Of a DNA stretch of 11,899 nucleotides, positions 1 to 6,541 are shown piece after piece (positions within the stretch are counted from its first letter, which is position 1; every line of letters begins with the position of its first letter). The position numbers and the translations under genes are program-made. The notes under the pieces were generated by a model that made no database searches, was not told where the DNA came from, and saw nothing but the letters and a program-made list of their open reading frames with translations. The stretch is from the NCBI GenBank assembly GCA_025362535.1, contig JANYGE010000252.1:1-11899 (forward strand), written 5' to 3'. This DNA is from Hyphomicrobiales bacterium (lineage in GTDB: Bacteria > Pseudomonadota > Alphaproteobacteria > Rhizobiales > Aestuariivirgaceae).

Positions 1-2
1 AA

Positions 3-875
3 ATGACAGTAAAAACAGCATGGCTCGGCCTCGGCATAATGGGAGCCCCCATGGCTGGTCATTTGCAGCGCAAGGGCGCGGTGGCCATGACGGTTTATAA
101 CCGCACCGCAGCCAAGGCACAAACATGGGTGAGCTTAAATCAAGGCCATGCCGCCGCCACACCGAAAGCCGCAGCCGAAGGGGCCGATTTTGTCTTCGCC
201 TGCGTCGGCAATGATGATGATCTGCGCGAAGTGACCATCGGAGCCAATGGCGCATTTCAGGCGATGAAGCCCGGTGCGATTTTCATTGATCACACCACAG
301 CGTCCGCCGATGTGGCGCGTGAACTTCATGCCGAAGCCAAAAAACTTGGGCTTGGTTTTGTGGATGCGCCAGTTTCTGGCGGCCAAGCCGGGGCTGAGAA
401 TGGCGTGCTTACCGTGATGTGCGGCGGCGATGAGGAAGATTATACTAAGGCCGAGCCCTTGATTGCCCATTTTGCCCGCATGTGCCGCAGGCTTGGACCA
501 GCAGGGTCTGGCCAGCTTGCCAAAATGTGCAACCAGATCGCCATTGCCGGATTGGTGCAAGGCCTCGCAGAAAGCGTGCAATTTGGCATGAAGGCGGGCC
601 TTGATATGGAGCAGGTGATTGACGTGATTTCCAAAGGGGCCGCAGGCTCATGGCAAATGGAAAACCGCCATAAAACCATGATTGCCGGAAAATTCGATTT
701 TGGTTTTGCCGCGGATTGGATGCGCAAAGATTTAGGCATCTGCTTGGCCGAAGCCAGAAAGAACCACGCACACTTGCCAGTTACAGCATTGGTCGATCAG
801 TTTTATTCTGAAGTGCAAAAAATGGGCGGCGGCCGCTGGGACACATCGAGTTTGATAGCAAGGTTGATGAAGTAA
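3..875 (+). CDS. NAD(P)-dependent beta-hydroxyacid dehydrogenase (3-hydroxyisobutyrate dehydrogenase family)
   Basis: A 290-residue cytoplasmic oxidoreductase of the 3-hydroxyisobutyrate / tartronate-semialdehyde / GLYR1 family, at the family's usual length. The N-terminal Rossmann fold opens at once with GLGIMGAPMAGHL (residues 9-21). The second strand ends in NRT (33-35) rather than an acidic residue, which in this family usually goes with NADP(H); that cofactor choice is inferred. The substrate-binding motif DAPVSGG is at 121-127. The catalytic segment GSGQLAKMCNQ carries the expected Lys174 and Asn177, and a second conserved lysine lies in RKDLG (Lys242). The ATG is only two bases from the window edge, so its ribosome site is not visible, but the family's N terminus starts here and the gene looks complete. 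It converges on hemB with 21 nt between stops and no clear terminator. The substrate cannot be told from sequence: hydroxyisobutyrate, tartronate semialdehyde and succinic semialdehyde are all possible. Confidence 0.9.
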   Translation: MTVKTAWLGLGIMGAPMAGHLQRKGAVAMTVYNRTAAKAQTWVSLNQGHAAATPKAAAEGADFVFACVGNDDDLREVTIGANGAFQAMKPGAIFIDHTTASADVARELHAEAKKLGLGFVDAPVSGGQAGAENGVLTVMCGGDEEDYTKAEPLIAHFARMCRRLGPAGSGQLAKMCNQIAIAGLVQGLAESVQFGMKAGLDMEQVIDVISKGAAGSWQMENRHKTMIAGKFDFGFAADWMRKDLGICLAEARKNHAHLPVTALVDQFYSEVQKMGGGRWDTSSLIARLMK

Positions 876-896
876 TTAAGGGCCTCGAAGGGCTGC

Positions 897-1916
<1,020 letters not shown>

Positions 1917-2000
1917 TCAAGCCAGCGGCCAAAGGCAAATCCGCAACACTTCATTAACCAAACGGTGAAGCCAATGCTTAAAATTTTAGTAAAAATTAGG

Positions 2001-2015
2001 AATGAGCGCCGCAAA
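2001..2015 (+). repeat. 15-bp direct repeat, copy 2 (upstream of hemB)
   Basis: Second exact copy of aatgagcgccgcaaa, located in the 140-nt gap between the divergent hemB and the secreted hypothetical gene. It lies about 100 nt upstream of the hemB start and 30 nt upstream of the start at 2045. The two copies bracket the hemB gene. No other copy was noticed in the window. Confidence 0.5.
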
Positions 2016-2044
2016 ATGAAACAGGTCATATATGGGGATAGAAC

Positions 2045-2737
2045 ATGCATCGTTTCGCGCGACTGATCGCAGTTCCAGTTTTACTGGGAACATTGACTTG
2101 CTTGGCCAGGGCAGAATCCGTGTCGCCCGAACAGGCAACCGAGCTTCTGGCCAAAACACAAACCATCGACAGTGCATGTAAATTCCTGAGTGTGGCAGAG
2201 CATGATGATCTTTCCAATCTGGTAGCGCGTGCCGAACTTGCTTTAGCCGGACAACAATCGGTGGCTGCTGCAAGTGCCGCCTTGGCACGTGGCAAGGCCG
2301 CAGGCCAGGCGGCCAGCTGTAGCGATGTAGAAAAAGCGGAAGTGAACAGCATTCTCAACGCAGCCAAAACAGCATCACTGCAAGCGCCACAAGTTGAACC
2401 GCAGCAGGCCCAAATGGCCGAACCAGAAAAGCCAGTGGAACCTGCAAAGCTTGAATCTGGCGATCAAAAACCTCGCATGATCACAACGCTCAACGCTAAA
2501 TTGGCTGGCAAAAAACTAAAGGCGAAGGATGCAACATCTCTATCCTCCTATGCCAGTCTGACGCAGCGCTATTACCTTCAACGCCGTTGCGGCATCATGC
2601 GCCAGCAGGAAATCAATGCGCTTTATCAATACGTGGTTGCAACCCATCAGCGCACATTATTGGCCTTTGGCCGGGCCTCAACGGCGGCTGCCATGCACCG
2701 CGCTGAAGCTTTGGCGCGCATCCAAACCTGTAGTTAA
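2045..2737 (+). CDS. Secreted alanine-rich protein of unknown function with two cysteine-bounded helical repeats
   Basis: I do not recognise a named family. The 230-residue product starts with a signal peptide (about residues 1-23, hydrophobic IAVPVLLGTLTCL, probable cleavage ARA|ES), so it should be periplasmic. Two helix-prone domains follow, at roughly 32-92 and 169-229, separated by a Pro/Gln/Glu-rich linker (about 113-140, with PQVEPQQAQMAEPEKPVEP). The two domains align without gaps. Cys45-Cys92 and Cys182-Cys229 have identical spacing, and Glu52/189, Leu56/193, Val60/197, Ala78-Ala79/215-216 and Arg82/219 coincide. Each unit probably closes with a disulfide (inference). The start is supported by a GGGGA about 6 nt before the ATG. 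It is divergent from hemB and about 190 nt ahead of the regulator gene, so it may be its own unit. Function is unknown; a structural or envelope role is only a guess. Confidence 0.8.
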   Translation: MHRFARLIAVPVLLGTLTCLARAESVSPEQATELLAKTQTIDSACKFLSVAEHDDLSNLVARAELALAGQQSVAAASAALARGKAAGQAASCSDVEKAEVNSILNAAKTASLQAPQVEPQQAQMAEPEKPVEPAKLESGDQKPRMITTLNAKLAGKKLKAKDATSLSSYASLTQRYYLQRRCGIMRQQEINALYQYVVATHQRTLLAFGRASTAAAMHRAEALARIQTCS

Positions 2738-2786
2738 TTCAGTAACCATTCTCGAAAACTCGCTATAAACTCTGTTCAAACTCATT

Positions 2787-2802
2787 GCAAATTATCGCAA
2801 AT
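2787..2802 (+). promoter_or_regulatory. Possible regulator-binding direct repeat upstream of ldtR-like gene
   Basis: GCAAAT occurs twice, at 2787-2792 and 2797-2802, with starts exactly 10 bp (one helical turn) apart in an AT-rich stretch about 125-140 nt before the start of the MarR-family gene. The tract (cattgcaaattatcgcaaatataag) also has promoter-like hexamers, but none has ideal spacing. A site for LdtR itself or another regulator is possible; this is a weak call. Confidence 0.25.
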
Positions 2803-2926
2803 ATAAGAATAAATTTACCGAGACTCTTCAGCCGACTTTAAGTCCTGTGGCCCTAGTGTGATCCCATCAAGAGGAACTGACCCAAAGAGGCAGGCCTCAC
2901 AAACAGGAAAAATAGAGGTGGCTAAC

Positions 2927-3445
2927 ATGAATACATCAGTAGCAGTGGCGGACCCGCGTTTGGTTCCATTAGATCCAAAGCGCAAGGATATCAAAAACCG
3001 TTATCTCGAATCTTTGACATTGATTGAACGCCTGCACCGTCGTTTGCTCGACGTGATCAAGGATGACTTTGAACGCAGCGGCGAAAAAGAAGTGAACCCC
3101 GTGCAAGCTTTGTTGCTGTTCAACATTTCTGATGCTGAACTCACCGCCGGAGAGCTTAAATCACGCGGCCATTATCAAGGCTCCAATGTGTCTTATAATT
3201 TGAAGAAGCTGGTGGAACAGGGCTATGTGAACCATGAGCGTTCCAGTTCCGATAAGCGTTCGGTGCGCGTAAAATTGACCGACAAGGGCAACATGATCCG
3301 CAGCCGTGTCGATGCTTTGTATAACCGCCAATTGCAAGCCATTGAAGAAGTTGTAGGTCTTTCAACCGATGAGTTTGATCGCTTGAATAAAGCCCTTGGC
3401 CGCCTTGAGCGCTTCTGGACCGATCAAATTCTTTATCGCCTTTAA
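2927..3445 (+). CDS. ldtR: MarR-family transcriptional regulator, LdtR-like
   Basis: A 172-residue winged helix-turn-helix regulator. LdtR of Candidatus Liberibacter asiaticus and Sinorhizobium meliloti is known to activate an L,D-transpeptidase gene and to affect osmotic-stress tolerance. Here the start is ATG 2927, not the in-frame ATG at 2858, because GAGGTG (2915-2920) sits 6 nt ahead of it and the family N terminus MNTSVAVADPRLVPLDPKRK begins there. A dimerisation helix region spans about 20-50 (NRYLESLTLIERLHRRLLDV). The DNA-binding part runs from LTAGELKSRGHYQGSNVSYN (72-91), recognition helix about 85-98, to the wing SSSDKRSVRVKLTDKG (106-121). C-terminal helices (about 122-172) complete the dimer arm. 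The gene ends with tandem in-frame TAA TAA stops and a strong terminator 21 nt later, so it is likely monocistronic. The partner ldt gene is not in the window. The LdtR assignment comes from recognising the sequence and the hemB neighbourhood. Confidence 0.88.
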   Translation: MNTSVAVADPRLVPLDPKRKDIKNRYLESLTLIERLHRRLLDVIKDDFERSGEKEVNPVQALLLFNISDAELTAGELKSRGHYQGSNVSYNLKKLVEQGYVNHERSSSDKRSVRVKLTDKGNMIRSRVDALYNRQLQAIEEVVGLSTDEFDRLNKALGRLERFWTDQILYRL

Positions 3446-3466
3446 TAAACTCGACCCTGCAAACTG

Positions 3467-3503
3467 AACCCCGTGGGATAGTCGCATTCCAACGGGGTTT
3501 TTT
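3467..3503 (+). terminator. Rho-independent terminator after ldtR-like gene
   Basis: The perfect 8-bp arms AACCCCGT (3467-3474) and ACGGGGTT (3492-3499) extend inward through GGGAT/ATTCC with one bulged A and one G.U pair. They close a six-base loop AGTCGC and are followed by a T tract (3498-3503). It lies 21 nt after the stop codon. A second small inverted repeat, TTTTGTT-gccc-AACAAAA (3500-3517), overlaps the T tract. Confidence 0.9.
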
Positions 3504-3522
3504 GTTGCCCAACAAAAGCCTC

Positions 3523-3550
3523 TTGCCTCCACGCCAAACAATGCTATTTG
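3523..3550 (+). promoter_or_regulatory. Candidate promoter of the tRNA-Ser gene
   Basis: TTGCCT (3523-3528) and TATTTG (3545-3550) are spaced 16 nt apart and would start transcription roughly 25 nt before the mature tRNA. The hexamers are imperfect. The position between the terminator and the tRNA is the main support. Confidence 0.3.
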
Positions 3551-3580
3551 AAGCGCCATAAGGCCCTCATTTTTCATTGC

Positions 3581-3670
3581 GGAGAGGTGGCGGAGTGGTC
3601 TATCGCGACGGTCTTGAAAACCGTAGGGGGTGCAAGCCCTCCGGGGGTTCGAATCCCTCCCTCTCCGCCA
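3581..3670 (+). tRNA. tRNA-Ser (anticodon UGA)
   Basis: A 90-nt class II tRNA gene. The acceptor arms GGAGAGG (3581-3587) and CCTCTCC (3660-3666) pair fully, followed by discriminator G and an encoded CCA (3668-3670). The anticodon stem ACGGT/ACCGT encloses loop CTTGAAA, giving anticodon TGA (3615-3617), which reads UCA serine codons. A long G/C-rich variable arm (about 3625-3642) is as expected for tRNA-Ser, and the T arm GGGGG-TTCGAAT-CCCTC is intact. No copy of the 3' end was found downstream, so there is no sign of an element integrated at this tRNA inside the window. Confidence 0.97.
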
Positions 3671-3704
3671 ATTTGTTTATGTCAACGGACAGGCGGATAT
3701 TTAC

Positions 3705-4178
3705 ATGATTGATATAGCTGGGTTGACCGTATTTCATACAGTTTTGAGTTTTATTGGCATTTTTCTTGGCGTTGGTGCTGTAATGAAAATGCTGGATAGA
3801 GACGTAACTGGTAAATTAGTTAAATGGTTTCTGGTCGCGGCGGTTGCAACTACAGTTACGGGATTCCTTTTTCCGTTTAAAGCAGTAACGCCCGCATTTG
3901 CCACAGGAATTGCGGCAACAGTCACATTGGCTCTGGTTTATATTGCGCTTTATATCTTCCATTTAAAGTCGCTATGGCGCTGGGTCTATATTGGTGGCGT
4001 CGTTTTTAATATCTACCTGTTGTTCTTTGTGCTTGTAGCGCAAGGCTTCCTGAAAGTAGCCTTTTTAAATGCTCTAGCGCCAACTTTATCTGAACCGCCA
4101 TTCGCTGTTGCTCAATTGGTGATGTTGGTAATTTTTGTGACACTTGGAATCCGCATTTTGAAGAGAAACTGGGGCTAA
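3705..4178 (+). CDS. Four-helix integral membrane protein of unknown function
   Basis: A 157-residue, very hydrophobic protein with four likely membrane helices, near residues 5-25 (FHTVLSFIGIFLGVGAV), 38-55 (WFLVAAVATTVTGFLFPF), 64-84 (ATGIAATVTLALVYIALYIF) plus a longer third/fourth hairpin (WRWVYIGGVVFNIYLLFFVL), and a last helix around 133-151 (AQLVMLVIFVTLGIRIL). Conserved-looking signatures are TGFLFPF, HLKSLWRWVY, QGFLKV and NALAPTLSEPPF. I recognise these from uncharacterised small membrane proteins of Rhizobiales with no assigned role. The ATG at 3705 is chosen because an in-frame extension to 3630 would overlap the tRNA, and GGCGGA lies 7 nt ahead of it. Hand-counted G+C over 3721-4140 is about 42%, clearly below the neighbours, and the gene follows the tRNA by only 34 nt. 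It may be recently acquired, or co-transcribed with the tRNA. Confidence 0.85.
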   Translation: MIDIAGLTVFHTVLSFIGIFLGVGAVMKMLDRDVTGKLVKWFLVAAVATTVTGFLFPFKAVTPAFATGIAATVTLALVYIALYIFHLKSLWRWVYIGGVVFNIYLLFFVLVAQGFLKVAFLNALAPTLSEPPFAVAQLVMLVIFVTLGIRILKRNWG

Positions 4179-4243
4179 TATTTTGCGGTACGCCATTCCA
4201 AACAACTGAGTTTAGCATAGCATGACCAAGCAGCCTCAAGAGC

Positions 4244-4278
4244 TGGCCTGACGCTACGTCGCCTAAAAATCCAGGCCA
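4244..4278 (+). other. Inverted repeat in intergenic region (possible structured 3' UTR or small RNA)
   Basis: The perfect 7-bp arms TGGCCTG (4244-4250) and CAGGCCA (4272-4278) enclose a loop that holds a second short hairpin, GACG-cta-CGTC (4250-4260, sharing the G at 4250). Together with the terminator 13 nt further on, this makes most of the 179-nt gap between 4178 and 4358 foldable. Whether it is a 3' UTR or an independent small RNA cannot be told from sequence. Confidence 0.4.
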
Positions 4279-4290
4279 CACGACGCTGGC

Positions 4291-4315
4291 GCTGGGAAAT
4301 ATCCAGCTTTTTTTT
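4291..4315 (+). terminator. Rho-independent terminator before the Sel1-repeat gene
   Basis: GCTGGG (4291-4296) and TCCAGC (4302-4307) pair (one G.U), closing the loop AAATA, followed directly by eight T residues (4308-4315). It would end transcripts from the tRNA and membrane-protein side and insulate the Sel1-repeat gene downstream. Confidence 0.88.
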
Positions 4316-4357
4316 GCAATCAATCTGTGCTTCATTAAACACATCATCGGAGGATGG

Positions 4358-5242
4358 TTGGAAGCTGTGTTCAGGTTCTCTGCTCTAATTCTTGCTATGA
4401 TTGTGTTTTTGAGTGCGGCGCCAGCTGCCCAAGCGGATGACGGCTTTGCGGCCTATGGTCGGGGCGATTTTGCAACAGCCCTCAAGCTTTGGACACCAGC
4501 AGCCAATGCGGGTGACCAGACAGCGGCGTTCAATGTGGGAGTTTTATACTTCTATGGCAAAGGCGTGGAAAAAGACCATGCTGAGGCCGCCAAGTGGTAT
4601 GAACGCGCCGCTCTTAAAGGCAATGACAAAGCACAATCAGCACTTGGGATCATGTATAGTGACGGCGACGGCGTTGAAAGAGATCTTTTCATTGCGACGA
4701 AATGGCTACAATTGGCGGCCGAACAATTTGATCGGGCTGCGGCCACCAAGCTCCACAGCGTTGAAGCTGAACAACTGGATTTGATTGCCCAGAAGATACT
4801 GGGTCGGCCTGGCAGCACAGTGCCGAAACCCGAGCGCCTCAAACTGGCTGCCGAGCACGGAGACATCTACGCCGAAAATCAAATGGCTTATAAATATGTT
4901 GATGGAATAGATGTGGCCAAGGACGATGTTGAGGCGGTGAAATGGTATCGCATGGCGGCAGAGCAGGGCGACCCAACAGGCCAATACAATCTCGGAATGA
5001 TGTATGTGAGCAATCGCGGCGTGCCCCCCGTGGCCAAAGGCATCCTCACCTCCAATGAGATGATGGGTTACACATGGTTGTTGCTGGCCGCAAGGCAAGG
5101 GCATGCTGCGGCAGCGACGGTGGCCAACGGGTTTTCAAATACCGAAGTTACCTTTTCGGCGGTGCAATTGGGCATGGTAAAAGACGCAGTTGAACAATGG
5201 AAGCCGACAGCCTTTCAAGAGCCTAGTGGCAAGACACCATGA
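4358..5242 (+). CDS. Secreted Sel1-repeat protein
   Basis: A 294-residue exported protein of Sel1-like (TPR-related) repeats, which form alpha-solenoid scaffolds for protein-protein contacts; the partner is unknown. A signal peptide covers about residues 1-26 (FSALILAMIVFLSAAPAAQA|DD). Repeats are visible as AANAGDQTAAFNVGVLYFYG (48-67), KGVEKDHAEAAKWYERAALK (68-87), GNDKAQSALGIMYSDGDGVE (88-107), and after a linker as AAEHGDIYAENQMAYKYVDG and AAEQGDPTGQYNLGMMYVSN, with a last degenerate unit near 240-260 (LLLAARQGHAAAATVA). The start is uncertain. There is no in-frame ATG: TTG 4358 has GGAGGA only 3-4 nt ahead (4349-4354), while GTG 4367 has it 12-13 nt ahead. Both leave a good signal peptide. 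The stop overlaps an ATG of the next gene (ATGA), so the two are probably one operon. Sel1 proteins of alphaproteobacteria include cell-envelope signalling adaptors such as ExoR and PodJ-like proteins, but no specific match is claimed. Confidence 0.85.
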   Translation: MEAVFRFSALILAMIVFLSAAPAAQADDGFAAYGRGDFATALKLWTPAANAGDQTAAFNVGVLYFYGKGVEKDHAEAAKWYERAALKGNDKAQSALGIMYSDGDGVERDLFIATKWLQLAAEQFDRAAATKLHSVEAEQLDLIAQKILGRPGSTVPKPERLKLAAEHGDIYAENQMAYKYVDGIDVAKDDVEAVKWYRMAAEQGDPTGQYNLGMMYVSNRGVPPVAKGILTSNEMMGYTWLLLAARQGHAAAATVANGFSNTEVTFSAVQLGMVKDAVEQWKPTAFQEPSGKTP

Positions 5243-5268
5243 AACTGCGGTGGAAAAGGGAGAAGACC

Positions 5269-5922
5269 ATGAGAGTGCTAATCGTGTCAGTAATCGGCTG
5301 CTTGCTGGTGGGTATGACTGGCTACAGCTCCGAGGCGCGTGATGCTTTTGGCCATGGTGCGGATGCAGCGACTGGTGTTTGCCGCACCCAAGCCGCAGCG
5401 GAGAAATGGGCGCAAGCTGAGTCTGATTACACTTTTGATTGGGACCTTGGAAAATCCATGCGGGCCGAGCAGCGCCAAACCGATGAGGGCGAATGCCGCC
5501 TTGAATCGGCCTTCGCCCATGCCGGACATAAGATTGTTGCAAGGCGCAAATCAAACTACACCAATCAGGAAGTTGTTGTTGCGCAGTATGATGACACGAC
5601 ATTTGCTATTATGGCAGAGTTTACCTCCGATGATTCCGACAATTTGGTCAGTGTCTGTTCAAATGAAGATGCAGCCGAAGCCGTTGGATTGGCCTATGCG
5701 AAAACCAATTACAAAAAAGGCACGGCACCAGACGTAGCCAAACTTTCTAAAAATCAATGCAAAGCAATCACGCCACCCATCTATGGTGATGAATACAAAA
5801 TGATCCTCAGGTCCACCCAAAGCACGCCATGCGGCATATTCAAGGTGGGAGAAATGATTTTTAAAGGCAAGATGGTCTTTGCAATCATGGGAACCCGTTT
5901 CAGCAATTCCAAGACCTGCTAA
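5269..5922 (+). CDS. Cysteine-rich secreted protein or lipoprotein with internally duplicated domain
   Basis: Not a family I recognise. From ATG 5269 the product has 217 residues and a hydrophobic N terminus (VLIVSVIGCLLVGMTG), so it should be exported. The body consists of two similar halves. Cys38...Cys76...FAIM(112-115) is matched by Cys130...Cys164...FAIM(204-207), with VC-x4-AAE after the first cysteine of each half and HKIVARR matched by YKMILR. Seven cysteines in all suggest disulfides. Start choice: GGAG (5259-5262) lies 6 nt ahead of ATG 5269. The alternative ATG 5239 overlaps the previous stop (ATGA) and adds MKLRWKREKT, which would place VIGC at an ideal lipobox distance and make a lipoprotein. 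Translational coupling favours 5239 and the ribosome site favours 5269. The gene is probably co-transcribed with the Sel1-repeat gene and ends 1 nt from the convergent oxidoreductase stop. Confidence 0.8.
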   Translation: MRVLIVSVIGCLLVGMTGYSSEARDAFGHGADAATGVCRTQAAAEKWAQAESDYTFDWDLGKSMRAEQRQTDEGECRLESAFAHAGHKIVARRKSNYTNQEVVVAQYDDTTFAIMAEFTSDDSDNLVSVCSNEDAAEAVGLAYAKTNYKKGTAPDVAKLSKNQCKAITPPIYGDEYKMILRSTQSTPCGIFKVGEMIFKGKMVFAIMGTRFSNSKTC

Positions 5923-5923
5923 T

Positions 5924-6541
5924 TTACTTCGCCGCAATATCCTTTAATGCCCCAGCCAACATCTCGGCACTTTGCGCGCCAGAAATTCCGTATTTCTGAT
6001 TGATGATGAAAGTCGGCACGCCGGAAATTCCCATTTGCTGGGCCCTAGCCACTTCCTGCATCACTTCATTTTTATCTTTATCGCTAGATAGATCTGATGC
6101 CACATCGAGGTCGATGGATTTGGCCAGCGCATTTAAGACGGCATGGTCGCCCACATCCTTGCCATCACGCCAATAGGCCACGAAGAGACTTTCGACGATA
6201 TCCATCTGGCGTTCTGCCACTTTGGCCCAGCGGATCAATCGGTGCGCATCCAGAGTATTGGGAGTGCGGGTGATTTTGTCAAATTGGTAAGGCACGCCAT
6301 CTTCTTTGCCAGCCTTGATCAAGGGATCATGAATGGTTTTCAAACGCTCCTCGCCAAACTTGTCAGCCATATATTTATGGCGGTCGAGGCCTTCAGGTGG
6401 AATGCTGGGATCGAGGAAGAAGGGGCGGTAAACCACTTCAACCTCAAGCTCTGGAATAAGAGTTAAAGCCTTATCAAGTCTGCGTTTTCCGAGAAAACAC
6501 CACGGGCAAATAACATCTGAAATAACATCTATTGTGATCAT
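5924..6541 (-). CDS. DsbA family oxidoreductase, FrnE-like (cytoplasmic)
   Basis: A 205-residue thioredoxin-fold protein of the DsbA/FrnE/2-hydroxychromene-2-carboxylate isomerase group. The redox motif is CPWC (Cys12-Cys15) in SDVICPWCFLGKRRL, right at the N terminus as in FrnE. The cis-proline loop is GVPTFIINQKYGISGAQ with Pro176. A helical insertion fills about 45-140, with signatures RPFFLDPSIPPEG and TRTPNTLDAHRLIRWA. No signal peptide is present, so it works in the cytoplasm. FrnE-type proteins are linked to disulfide exchange and oxidative-stress tolerance, or to polyketide work; the substrate here is unknown. Its ATG overlaps the stop of the binding-protein gene by 4 nt (ATGA), so it is translationally coupled as the last gene of a three-gene operon. 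Isomerases of this superfamily have Ser in place of the first Cys, so the intact CxxC argues for a thiol oxidoreductase. Confidence 0.92.
   Translation of the reverse strand: MITIDVISDVICPWCFLGKRRLDKALTLIPELEVEVVYRPFFLDPSIPPEGLDRHKYMADKFGEERLKTIHDPLIKAGKEDGVPYQFDKITRTPNTLDAHRLIRWAKVAERQMDIVESLFVAYWRDGKDVGDHAVLNALAKSIDLDVASDLSSDKDKNEVMQEVARAQQMGISGVPTFIINQKYGISGAQSAEMLAGALKDIAAK

Noticed and set aside
135..771. Several open frames on the minus strand opposite the dehydrogenase
   Set aside because: They are shadows of a well-supported gene and lack plausible protein features.
2016..2066. 16-codon micro-ORF overlapping the start of the secreted hypothetical gene
   Set aside because: No ribosome site and nothing to suggest a leader peptide function.
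2099..2104. Lipobox (TLTC) in the secreted hypothetical protein
   Set aside because: Thr at the position before Cys is atypical, and a clean ARA|ES signal-peptidase I site follows.
2858..2926. N-terminal extension of the LdtR-like protein to an upstream ATG
   Set aside because: The extension is not family-like, and a good GAGGTG ribosome site serves ATG 2927.
3630..3704. N-terminal extension of the membrane protein
   Set aside because: It would be coded inside the tRNA gene; ATG 3705 gives a sensible first helix.
3648..4357. tRNA-Ser 3' end as an attachment site with a downstream att copy
   Set aside because: No second copy of the tRNA 3' sequence (tccctctccgcca) was found in the window and no integrase is present.
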